From Mucilaginibacter psychrotolerans (GTDB lineage: Bacteria; Bacteroidota; Bacteroidia; Sphingobacteriales; Sphingobacteriaceae), in NCBI RefSeq assembly GCF_004519315.1, contig NZ_SOZE01000014.1, positions 85,950 through 149,949 of the forward strand: a stretch of 64,000 bases of DNA, written 5' to 3'. Position 1 is the first letter of the stretch; every line of letters starts with the position of its first letter. The notes under the pieces were generated by a model. It was not told where the DNA came from and did not search any database. It saw only the letters and a list, made by a program, of their open reading frames with translations. This document shows, one piece after another, positions 9,356-16,926 of the stretch. Position numbers and translations under genes: made by a program.

Positions 9356-10051
9356 TTAGCCCGATATGGCCAGCAAGTAGCTCATGTGCAAATCGGGCTC
9401 GGCCAGTGCTTTGGGCACGTAGTAAGGGCCACCCGCAAGGCGTATCTGCTGCCCCTGCGCTATGCCCTGCAATGTAACCGTTTGCACGCCTGCAGTCGTT
9501 TCCGGCTCGTTTAAAAAGTGGTAAGCGTATTCCGAAATGAGCAAATCATTGTTCAATTCCCGTGTTTTTGCCTGTAGCCTTGCTGTAATGTTTACCGGTA
9601 GGCCCATTACCGCCAGTTGAGGTGTACCCTCCAGCGAGAATTCATCTATAAAAACACGACCTGCGTGTAAGCCAGCACCCATTTCAAGCGGAGCGTTTTC
9701 GGTGTCGACAGCGTACGAATCGTTGAACAGGCCCACCGTGCGGAACATGGCTTTGGTTGCCAGATAGGCATTATTCACGGCCTCGGGAAGGCCATCCTGC
9801 AAACCGAATACCGCGTACAGGCTGTCGCCGGCGGTTTCTATCACCTTGCCGCTAAAGCTTTTGATAATTTGGTTAAATGCGGTGAACAAGCGGCGTACTA
9901 TCTGGATAATGTGCTGCTCGGGCTGCGATACCATTAAGCCGGTAAAGTTGCGGATATCGAGGAACAGTATGGCCAGTTCCTTTTCTTCATATGGTATTGC
10001 CGTAGCTATGGCCGGCAACAGTGTGTTGTGGGTGAGGTTATTGTTTTTCAC
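9356..10051 (-). CDS. Class III nucleotide cyclase domain protein
   Basis: The 231-residue protein is a single class III cyclase catalytic domain. The first metal Asp is D32 (LFLDIRNFTGL) and the second D76 (ETAGDSLYAVFG). The transition-state Asn and Arg are N154 and R158 (VNITARL). The residue that is Lys in adenylate cyclases is Glu here (E72, ETAGD), as in guanylate cyclases; the second purine-contact position appears to be Ala. The substrate is therefore uncertain. The start is GTG 10051, with an in-frame stop a few codons upstream. No regulatory or membrane domain is attached. Confidence 0.85.
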   Translation of the reverse strand: MKNNNLTHNTLLPAIATAIPYEEKELAILFLDIRNFTGLMVSQPEQHIIQIVRRLFTAFNQIIKSFSGKVIETAGDSLYAVFGLQDGLPEAVNNAYLATKAMFRTVGLFNDSYAVDTENAPLEMGAGLHAGRVFIDEFSLEGTPQLAVMGLPVNITARLQAKTRELNNDLLISEYAYHFLNEPETTAGVQTVTLQGIAQGQQIRLAGGPYYVPKALAEPDLHMSYLLAISG

Positions 10052-10175
10052 GAGTAGGTATGTTTATTACCTATCAGACGACCAATAGCGCCGAACATTT
10101 CAAAAAATGTTCAGTTTTTTATTTGCTGATGATTTGATGACAATAAGAGGACTACGAACGATAGATTGGTTAGTA

Positions 10176-11225
10176 TCAATCCCAACCGTCATTGCCGCCG
10201 CCGGTAGTCTTTGGCTGGGGTATTTCTTTTAGTTTGATGAAGTGTCCGTTCTGATGATCGATCATCATTTCATAAGTAAGCTCGTTACCAAAACCTATAG
10301 CAAGGTTGCTTGCAACTCCCGTAACGGTACTATCAACTATTAGATCAACGGGGTTGGTGTGCGCATACGCAATTCCGGTGAATTTAAATTCTCCATTAAC
10401 TTTGGTTAGCGGGTAAAAGCCGTAGTCGGTAGCGATGTAGGGAGTGCCATTGTACACTATAGCATATATTTTCTTTAGTTTAACATCCCTTAATTTCCCC
10501 TTTTCGTCGGGCGCCTGCACATTTCCTTCTATAACATGATTACCCAGCACCGTAATTTCTTTATCGGGGAGCTGGTTTTTGAAGGCTTTATAGCTTAAGT
10601 ACACACCGTTAGTGTAGGTATTGGTGTTGTACAGTTTCAGCGGTATTTTTTCAATGCTGTCTATGTGTGCAAGATCACGGTCGGTATAAACCCGTCCTCC
10701 CGAAACCGGTGCTAACAGCAAGGTGGAGCGGATAAACGCTGTAAATATTTCACTGCCGGTGCGGAGCAGTCTGTTGGTTACATCTAATTTGGAGTTTAGA
10801 TAAATGAGCGTGTCCAATGTATTAATGTTTTCTATGTAGTGATTAGTTCTAGCGAACATTTCTGCTTTTATAACGCAATAACCTGCCTCATTTACGCCAC
10901 CGGTGATCTCGGCATAATTAAATTGCCGCAGATATAAAAACAATTTTGCATGATCTGCATCGGTACCAATCAGCGAATTGAAGATATTTTGTACGTCAGT
11001 CGATAAGGTGTTAGGCGACACAACCATTGAAGACGCGTTTGAAATACCAGTGTGTACGACGCCTAAGTGCCGGATATCACTGCGTGCATCTATCAAGGCT
11101 ATCAAACTATATAAACTATGTTCGACTTTTGTTGGCGACAATGTAGGTTTGAAATCTACTTTGCTTTGTGCAAAAATGTTCGAAAGCGAAAGTGTAAAAG
11201 CTATGGCGAGTATTGTTTTTTTCAT
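10176..11225 (-). CDS. Secreted protein of unknown function
   Basis: The frame is open upstream to 11405, but ATG 11225 gives a classical signal peptide (MKKTILAIAFTLSLSNIFAQ) and a 349-residue protein, so the upstream extension is rejected. The mature part is mixed alpha/beta with no motif I recognise. The C-terminus is Gly/Asn/Asp-rich (TGGGNDGWD). It is probably periplasmic or outer-membrane associated. No gene lies close enough to suggest a role. Confidence 0.75.
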   Translation of the reverse strand: MKKTILAIAFTLSLSNIFAQSKVDFKPTLSPTKVEHSLYSLIALIDARSDIRHLGVVHTGISNASSMVVSPNTLSTDVQNIFNSLIGTDADHAKLFLYLRQFNYAEITGGVNEAGYCVIKAEMFARTNHYIENINTLDTLIYLNSKLDVTNRLLRTGSEIFTAFIRSTLLLAPVSGGRVYTDRDLAHIDSIEKIPLKLYNTNTYTNGVYLSYKAFKNQLPDKEITVLGNHVIEGNVQAPDEKGKLRDVKLKKIYAIVYNGTPYIATDYGFYPLTKVNGEFKFTGIAYAHTNPVDLIVDSTVTGVASNLAIGFGNELTYEMMIDHQNGHFIKLKEIPQPKTTGGGNDGWD

Positions 11226-11486
11226 TACAATAAGGTTGGGGCAAAGGTAATTTTTTCCTTCGGAAGATAGCGCATCAACTGAAGCACCAGAGCTGCCTAA
11301 ATATAAAATTTTGTCACGATAGAGCGGCGGGAGGGGCGAACGCGAATGGGCGAAAGAGAAAACTCGTTGGTTATGCAAAGCGCGCCTTGCAATTTTGCTA
11401 TGCAAATCCGCTTTGCGTGTCTAACAACACAACTCCCTCGTTCCTCTGTTCAATATGACAGGGGGAGAGAGGTGCCTAAAAACAAC
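11226..11486. other. Intergenic stretch without a gene
   Basis: Part of a 334-base gap between the secreted protein and the end of the sulfate operon. No convincing ORF is seen. It contains GC-rich patches and imperfect small repeats (for example near 11,375-11,425) resembling degraded dispersed elements. The right part is the operon terminator listed separately. Confidence 0.4.
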
Positions 11487-11520
11487 AAACCCCGCACGAG
11501 TTGCACCTCGCGCAGGGTTT
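11487..11520 (-). terminator. Terminator of the sulfate assimilation operon
   Basis: A 14-base-pair stem (11487-11500 with 11507-11520, two wobble pairs) and a 6-base loop lie about 40 bases after the cysN stop on the minus strand. The 3' side is U-rich (TGTTGTTTTTAGG). This is a strong intrinsic terminator and marks the operon end. Confidence 0.85.
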
Positions 11521-11559
11521 TACTGCTCACTTTAACAGCATATAATTGGTCAATTATAT

Positions 11560-12810
11560 TTAATCTACGGCCTGCCTTAGCATCAGCGCGCCCACGGTAA
11601 CATTGGTGCGGCTATCGATGATGATAGCGCCACCGTTGGCTTTGTTGATCTGGTAAGGGTCGAAGGCTAAAGGCTCGGCGGTTTTGATAACGATGCGGCC
11701 GATGTCGTTCAGCTTGAAATCTTCATCGTAATCTTTCTCGAGCGTGTTGATGTTCACTTTATAAAGCACCTCGCTTATTTTGCAGCGGATGGTTTTGGTG
11801 TTGTGCTGCACCAGGTAGGTGAGCGTGGTATCCAACGGGCGGGTGTCCATCCAGCAAAGGTCGGCTTCTATCAGGTTCGATAGCTGTGGCTGTCCTGCGC
11901 TGTTAACGATGATGTCGCCACGGCTGATATCGATATTATCTGCCAGGTGTACCGTTACCGATTTGCCTGCCAGTGCTTCTTTAAGCTCTTTATCGTAAAA
12001 TTCTATTTTAGATATGGTGGAGCTAAAGCCCGAAGGCAATACAGTTACTTTATCGTTCACTTTAAAAGAACCGCTGCTTACGCGGCCAGCGTAGCCACGA
12101 TAATCGTGCAGCTCATCTGTCTGCGGGCGTACCACCCACTGTACAGGCAGGCGTGCATGTGCCGAAGCATCGTCTATCTCCAGTTCCACATTTTCTAAAT
12201 GGGTAAGTAAGCTATCGCCGGTGTACCAGCTTATTTTTGCAGATGGGTACACAATGTTATCGCCTTTTAATGCGCTTACGGGGATGTAGGTAATATTTTT
12301 TAACCCAACTTTACCGGCCAGCACTTTGTAATCGGCAACTATTTTGTTGAATACATCTTCGTTGTAATCAACCATATCCATTTTGTTTACGGCAACTACT
12401 ACCTGCTGTATCTGCAGTAGCGACACCAAAAAGGAGTGACGGGTAGTTTGCTCGATAACCCCTTTACGTGCATCTATTAAAATAATAGCCAAACCTGCGT
12501 TACTGGCGCCGGTAACCATGTTGCGGGTGTACTGGATATGCCCCGGCGCATCGGCAATAATGAATTTGCGTTTATCCGTTTCGAAGTATTTGTAGGCCAC
12601 ATCAATGGTAATGCCCTGCTCGCGTTCGGCTTTAAGTCCGTCGGTAAGGATGGCAAGGTCGATGCTGCCATCGTCGTTTTTACGGTTTGATGCGTGGAGG
12701 GCTTCCAACTGGTCAACCAATATGGCCTCACTATCGTACAGCAGGCGGCCAATCAATGTGCTCTTGCCATCGTCTACACTGCCTGCAGTTATAAATTTTA
12801 AAATGTCCAT
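11560..12810 (-). CDS. cysN: Sulfate adenylyltransferase GTPase subunit CysN
   Basis: The 416-residue protein is an EF-Tu-like GTPase with P-loop GSVDDGKSTLIGRLLYDS near residues 9-26, switch DAPGHIQYTRNM and NKMD. With CysD it forms ATP sulfurylase, making adenosine 5'-phosphosulfate (APS) while hydrolysing GTP. There is no C-terminal CysC kinase domain and no separate APS kinase in the window, in line with direct APS reduction by the neighbouring CysH. It starts at ATG 12810. It is separated from cysD by 213 bases that hold a hairpin. Confidence 0.97.
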   Translation of the reverse strand: MDILKFITAGSVDDGKSTLIGRLLYDSEAILVDQLEALHASNRKNDDGSIDLAILTDGLKAEREQGITIDVAYKYFETDKRKFIIADAPGHIQYTRNMVTGASNAGLAIILIDARKGVIEQTTRHSFLVSLLQIQQVVVAVNKMDMVDYNEDVFNKIVADYKVLAGKVGLKNITYIPVSALKGDNIVYPSAKISWYTGDSLLTHLENVELEIDDASAHARLPVQWVVRPQTDELHDYRGYAGRVSSGSFKVNDKVTVLPSGFSSTISKIEFYDKELKEALAGKSVTVHLADNIDISRGDIIVNSAGQPQLSNLIEADLCWMDTRPLDTTLTYLVQHNTKTIRCKISEVLYKVNINTLEKDYDEDFKLNDIGRIVIKTAEPLAFDPYQINKANGGAIIIDSRTNVTVGALMLRQAVD

Positions 12811-12888
12811 GTTCTATATTTCGGAATTATCTAACTCCTAATTGCTTGTCGTATATTTTACTCACCCCGGCTACGCTATCGCTGACCG

Positions 12889-12913
12889 ACCCTCTCTGCT
12901 TCGCAAAGAGGGT
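12889..12913. repeat. Palindromic element between cysD and cysN
   Basis: An 11-base stem (12889-12899 with 12903-12913, one wobble pair) has a 3-base loop and no T-run. It sits in the only sizeable gap inside the sulfate operon. It resembles a dispersed palindrome more than a terminator, and might moderate cysN expression or stabilise the upstream mRNA (inference). Confidence 0.55.
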
Positions 12914-13023
12914 GAGCTGCAGCATGACTTGGTTTTTTGTTTTCTTCCATAGCGACCGGTTTCAAACCCACCGCTATTTCTCCGGATGTTTCCAATCCGA
13001 AATCCAAAATCCGGATTCCGACA

Positions 13024-13929
13024 TCAAAAATATCCCCCTTTTTTACGCTCTTCCATGGCGGCTTCGCTTACTTTATCGTCCATGCGGGCGCCGCGTTCGC
13101 TTATTTTAGAGGATGCTATTTCATCAATAATATCGTCTATTTCAAAAGCGTATGATTCTACAGCCGCGGTGCAGGTCATGTCGCCCACGGTGCGGAAGCG
13201 TACGTTTTTATTTTCTATCTTATCATCTGCATCCATATTTAAAAATGGCGATGCAGCCATCAGCTGGCCGTTGCGGGTGATGCAATCGCGCTGGTGTGCA
13301 AAATATATCGTTGGTAGCGCGATATTTTCGCGGCGGATGTAGTTCCAAACGTCCAGCTCTGTCCAGTTGCTTATCGGGAACACGCGTACGTTTTCACCCT
13401 TGTGTATTTTGCCGTTATAAATGTTCCAAAGCTCGGGGCGCTGGCGTTTAGGGTCCCATTGGCCAAATTCGTCGCGAACCGAAAAGATGCGTTCTTTAGC
13501 GCGGGCCTTTTCCTCATCGCGGCGGGCACCGCCTATACACGCATCAAACTGGTGTTTGGCAATGGTATCTAAAAGTGTAACGGTTTGCAAAGCGTTCCTG
13601 CTGGCATTTTTGCCTTTCTGCTCTATCACCTTGCCCTCGTCAATGCTATCCTGTACATGGCCCACGATGAGTTTTTCGCCTATGCGGGCTATCATATCAT
13701 CGCGGTAAGTAATGGTTTCCTCAAAATTGTGCCCGGTATCTATATGCACCAGCGGGAAAGGGAACTTGCCCGGGCGAAAGGCCTTTAAAGCCAAATGTAC
13801 CAGGGTAATGGAATCCTTACCGCCCGAAAATAATAACGCAGGCTTCTCGAACTGCCCGGCTACTTCGCGCAAAATATATATGGCCTCAGCCTCTAACTCG
13901 TCCAGGTAATCTAACCGGTATTTGCTCAT
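13024..13929 (-). CDS. cysD: Sulfate adenylyltransferase subunit CysD
   Basis: The 301-residue PP-loop enzyme carries SGGKDSITLVHLAL near residue 35 and GGARRDEEKARAKERIFS near the middle, both typical of the catalytic ATP sulfurylase subunit. It works with CysN to adenylate sulfate in the cytoplasm. Its ATG (13927-13929) overlaps the cysH stop by 4 bases, so translation is probably coupled. The length is normal for the family. Confidence 0.97.
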   Translation of the reverse strand: MSKYRLDYLDELEAEAIYILREVAGQFEKPALLFSGGKDSITLVHLALKAFRPGKFPFPLVHIDTGHNFEETITYRDDMIARIGEKLIVGHVQDSIDEGKVIEQKGKNASRNALQTVTLLDTIAKHQFDACIGGARRDEEKARAKERIFSVRDEFGQWDPKRQRPELWNIYNGKIHKGENVRVFPISNWTELDVWNYIRRENIALPTIYFAHQRDCITRNGQLMAASPFLNMDADDKIENKNVRFRTVGDMTCTAAVESYAFEIDDIIDEIASSKISERGARMDDKVSEAAMEERKKGGYF

Positions 13930-14645
13930 TCCTTTAAATCATTTAGTTCAACTGCATGCAGGCCGCATTCTTTTTTACTTTGGTCTTCCCACCACCAGCG
14001 CCCGGCCCTGAAATCCTCTCCGGGTTGTACGGCGCGGGTGCATGGCGCACAGCCAATGCTGGGGAAACCCCTGTCGTGCAGTGTATTGTAGGGTATATTG
14101 TATTGTTTAATGTATACTTTTACGTCGTCTAAAGTCCAACTGAAGATGGGGTGGTACTTAAACAGGTTATTACCATTATCCCACTCCACATTATTCATGT
14201 CTTCACGGTTGGCACTTTGGTCTGCACGGATACCGGTTACCCAAAGTTTATTACCCGCAACGGCGCGGTGCAATGGCTCTATCTTGCGGATACCGCAGCA
14301 TTGCTTACGGTTCTCTACCGATTCATAGAAGCTGTTTGGGCCCTTGGTGTTTACCATGGCTTCCAAAGCGGTATGCTCGGGGTAATAGGCGTGGATGGGT
14401 TTACCGTAAATTTCCATTGTTCGGTTCCAAACATAATAAGTTTCGGGGAACAAGCGGCCTGTTTCCAGCGTGAAAACTTTAATGGGGATATCATTGGCGA
14501 ATATCATGTGCGTAATCACCTGGTCTTCCCAACCAAAGCTGGTAGAAAATACGATTTCGCCGGGAAACTCTGCCGCTAAAGCACGTAATGCGTCTACAGG
14601 CTGCTGCCCAACAATCAATTGCGATATGTAATTAGTATCTGACAC
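13926..14645 (-). CDS. cysH: APS reductase (adenylyl-sulfate reductase, thioredoxin-dependent, Fe-S type)
   Basis: The 239-residue PP-loop protein has the two Cys pairs that bind a [4Fe-4S] cluster in APS reductases: C116/C117 (KQCCGIRK) and C199/C202 (GCAPCTRA). The catalytic Cys is in the C-terminal ECGLH motif (C227). PAPS-specific reductases lack the pairs, so APS is the expected substrate, matching the absence of an APS kinase. The start is GTG 14645, directly after the stop of the upstream gene (TAAGTG). It reduces APS to sulfite and AMP. Confidence 0.95.
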   Translation of the reverse strand: MSDTNYISQLIVGQQPVDALRALAAEFPGEIVFSTSFGWEDQVITHMIFANDIPIKVFTLETGRLFPETYYVWNRTMEIYGKPIHAYYPEHTALEAMVNTKGPNSFYESVENRKQCCGIRKIEPLHRAVAGNKLWVTGIRADQSANREDMNNVEWDNGNNLFKYHPIFSWTLDDVKVYIKQYNIPYNTLHDRGFPSIGCAPCTRAVQPGEDFRAGRWWWEDQSKKECGLHAVELNDLKE

Positions 14646-16157
14646 TTAAATTAACTTAAATATAAATAAACCAACGCTGCGCAGGCTTATTAAAATAACA
14701 ATTACTGCTACAGCGAACATAATAGCTTTTGCTGATATTTTGTTAGAAATTCGGGCTGCGACCGGTGATGCCAACGCACTGCCTATAACAAGTCCTGCCA
14801 CTGCCTCCCAATGTTTCCCATTAAGCATCAATATAAAAGTAGCAGAGCTAACCAGCGCAATAAAAAAGCGCGAAAGCTTTACTGTGCCTAATGAAAAACG
14901 CGGGTGTCGGCCACCTGCTATCAGTGTGGATAATACAATAGAGCCCCAGCCTCCGCCGCCAACGGCATCGATAAAACCACCACCCAAGCCAAGCAGCGGT
15001 ATGCGTTTTATTTTGGCAGTGGTGCGTTTACGGTTAATATTGATGGCTTTAGACAGGATAACAAAGCCCAATATTAAGGTATAAAGCGATACCAGTGGCT
15101 TGGTATAAACGCTGTAATGTTCTAATGATGATACCAGGTAAGCACCCGTGGCGGCACCCACGATGCCGGGTATAAGGAGCAGTTTAAACAGCTTCCAGTT
15201 TACATTACCCATACGGTAGTGCATCCACCCGGCAATGCCGTTGCTTAGTATCTCTGATAAATGCACGCCCATACTTGCCGAAGCTGGGGGGATGCCCATA
15301 GAAAGGGAAAACGTTGTAGAAGTAACCCCGTACGACATGCCTATTGCGCCATCAATCAAAGCAAAGACAAAACCTGCGCCTAAAAAGTAATAGAATTGCG
15401 GGTTAACGTTAGTTACAAACGATTGGAAGGCCGGTTCTCTAAACCAAAGTGAAGTGATAGTGATTGCAAGGAAAGCTACAAAAGCGCTCCAAACTACCAA
15501 TTTTATAGCGTTAAAGCTGGGCGGTTTTTTGCCGCCTACCAAAATTGCGGTTACCCGGTTTAGTTCCTCTACTTTATAAGCAAAATCTCCGGATAGTTTG
15601 TTCCTTATCTGGCTCATCTGCTGTAGGGTAGTATCCAATTCATCGGGCAATGCCTCGCTAAAAACTTCCTTAAGGCGTTTGGCTACTGTTGGCGATTTAC
15701 CGTTGGTAGAAATGCCGATCTTCAAATCGCCTTTTTGCACGATGGAGCCGAGATAAAAATCGCAGAGATCCGGCTTATCGGCCACGTTGATCAGCAGCTT
15801 ACGATCGTGTGCCGACTGGCGGATATAAGCATTAAGCTCTACATCATCGGTTGCGGCAATAACCAGGTCGGCATTGTCCAAATCAGTATCTACAAATGCT
15901 TTTTGCACCAAGGTGAGCTTTGGTGTGCCGGCTGCCAGCGCCTCTACCTGGGGCAGAAAAGTTTTTGCAATAACGGTTACTGCCGCATCGTGGCTATTGT
16001 TCAGCATGGCTGTTAGCTTTTCCAGGCCAACATTGCCACCGCCAACAAGCACGGTATGCAGGTTATTCAGCTTTAAAAACACAGGGAACAATTGATTTCC
16101 CTCAGATTTTTGCGGCGGAACGTCCGTTATATGATTATTCCTGGGCAACGATGTCAT
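14646..16157 (-). CDS. Precorrin-2 dehydrogenase (CysG N-terminal type) fused to TSUP permease
   Basis: The 503-residue protein joins two parts. The N-terminal 200 residues are a precorrin-2 dehydrogenase/siroheme ferrochelatase-like domain with NAD motif VLVGGGNVGLEK (about 37-48) and ADKPDLCDFYLGSIV. After about residue 215 comes a TauE/SafE (TSUP) permease with seven or more hydrophobic segments and repeated GGG-rich loops. It thus combines a siroheme-making step with a predicted sulfur-anion transporter (sulfate or sulfite, direction unknown). The frame is open to 16214; ATG 16157 is preferred because it gives 23 bases of overlap with the upstream cobA end. Confidence 0.9.
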   Translation of the reverse strand: MTSLPRNNHITDVPPQKSEGNQLFPVFLKLNNLHTVLVGGGNVGLEKLTAMLNNSHDAAVTVIAKTFLPQVEALAAGTPKLTLVQKAFVDTDLDNADLVIAATDDVELNAYIRQSAHDRKLLINVADKPDLCDFYLGSIVQKGDLKIGISTNGKSPTVAKRLKEVFSEALPDELDTTLQQMSQIRNKLSGDFAYKVEELNRVTAILVGGKKPPSFNAIKLVVWSAFVAFLAITITSLWFREPAFQSFVTNVNPQFYYFLGAGFVFALIDGAIGMSYGVTSTTFSLSMGIPPASASMGVHLSEILSNGIAGWMHYRMGNVNWKLFKLLLIPGIVGAATGAYLVSSLEHYSVYTKPLVSLYTLILGFVILSKAININRKRTTAKIKRIPLLGLGGGFIDAVGGGGWGSIVLSTLIAGGRHPRFSLGTVKLSRFFIALVSSATFILMLNGKHWEAVAGLVIGSALASPVAARISNKISAKAIMFAVAVIVILISLRSVGLFIFKLI

Positions 16158-16926
16158 AAAATTCCCTGATGGGCTGAAACTTTGGATGTAAGGAAACCAC
16201 TTCGCCAAAAACAATTAAGGCAGGGGAGGTGATGCCGTTATCTTCGGCTGCTTCCACAATGGTGTTCACGGTACCTACCACTACTTTTTCGTTATCAGTT
16301 GTACCGCTTTGTATCACGGCAACGGGCAGCCTGTGTTTGCCTTCGGCCTTAAATATCTCTGCAATTTGGGCAAGTTTGTGTATGCCCATCAATACAACTA
16401 CAGTAGCATTGGTTTTAGCGGCAGCGTACAAGTCCGCAGATACCTTACCATCGCTGGTAGTGCCTGTTACTACCCAAAAGCTTTCGCTTAAGCCACGGTG
16501 TGTTACAGGTATGCCTTGCAAGCCCGGTACACCTATGGAACTGGATATCCCCGGGATAACCTGTGCCGGGATGCTGTAATCTGCAGCATGATCTAATTCC
16601 TCGTACCCGCGACCGAATACGAATGGGTCGCCGCCTTTTAAGCGGACAACATGGCCATAGTTCAAGGCGTAGTCGATCATCAGTTTATTGATGTTCTCCT
16701 GCGAAAAGGAATGGTCGCCGCTGCGTTTGCCTACGTACACTTTGGTGGCGTGCTCAGGGGCAAACTCTAATAGTTCTTCATTCACCAGTGCATCGTACAA
16801 AACCACATCGGCAGTTTGCAGGGCTTTGATGCCTTTTATCGTAATGAGTTCGGCATCGCCGGGGCCTGCGCCCACTAAGGTAACGCGTGGCTCTTTTACA
16901 GTTGTTTTTGTTTGCGTTTGTATCAT
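16135..16926 (-). CDS. cobA: Uroporphyrinogen-III C-methyltransferase (SUMT)
   Basis: The 263-residue SAM-dependent methylase has the family signatures VGAGPGDAELITIKGIKAL (residues 18-36) and GGDPFVFGRGYEEL (around 98-111). It converts uroporphyrinogen III to precorrin-2, the step before the dehydrogenase encoded next in the operon, so both supply siroheme for the sulfite reductase just upstream. ATG 16926 overlaps the reductase stop by 4 bases. The stop is overlapped by the next gene. Confidence 0.96.
   Translation of the reverse strand: MIQTQTKTTVKEPRVTLVGAGPGDAELITIKGIKALQTADVVLYDALVNEELLEFAPEHATKVYVGKRSGDHSFSQENINKLMIDYALNYGHVVRLKGGDPFVFGRGYEELDHAADYSIPAQVIPGISSSIGVPGLQGIPVTHRGLSESFWVVTGTTSDGKVSADLYAAAKTNATVVVLMGIHKLAQIAEIFKAEGKHRLPVAVIQSGTTDNEKVVVGTVNTIVEAAEDNGITSPALIVFGEVVSLHPKFQPIREFYDIVAQE

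Noticed and set aside
12811..13023. ORFs between cysD and cysN
   Set aside because: Low-complexity, palindrome-containing sequence; the open frames have no protein-like composition and overlap the repeat.
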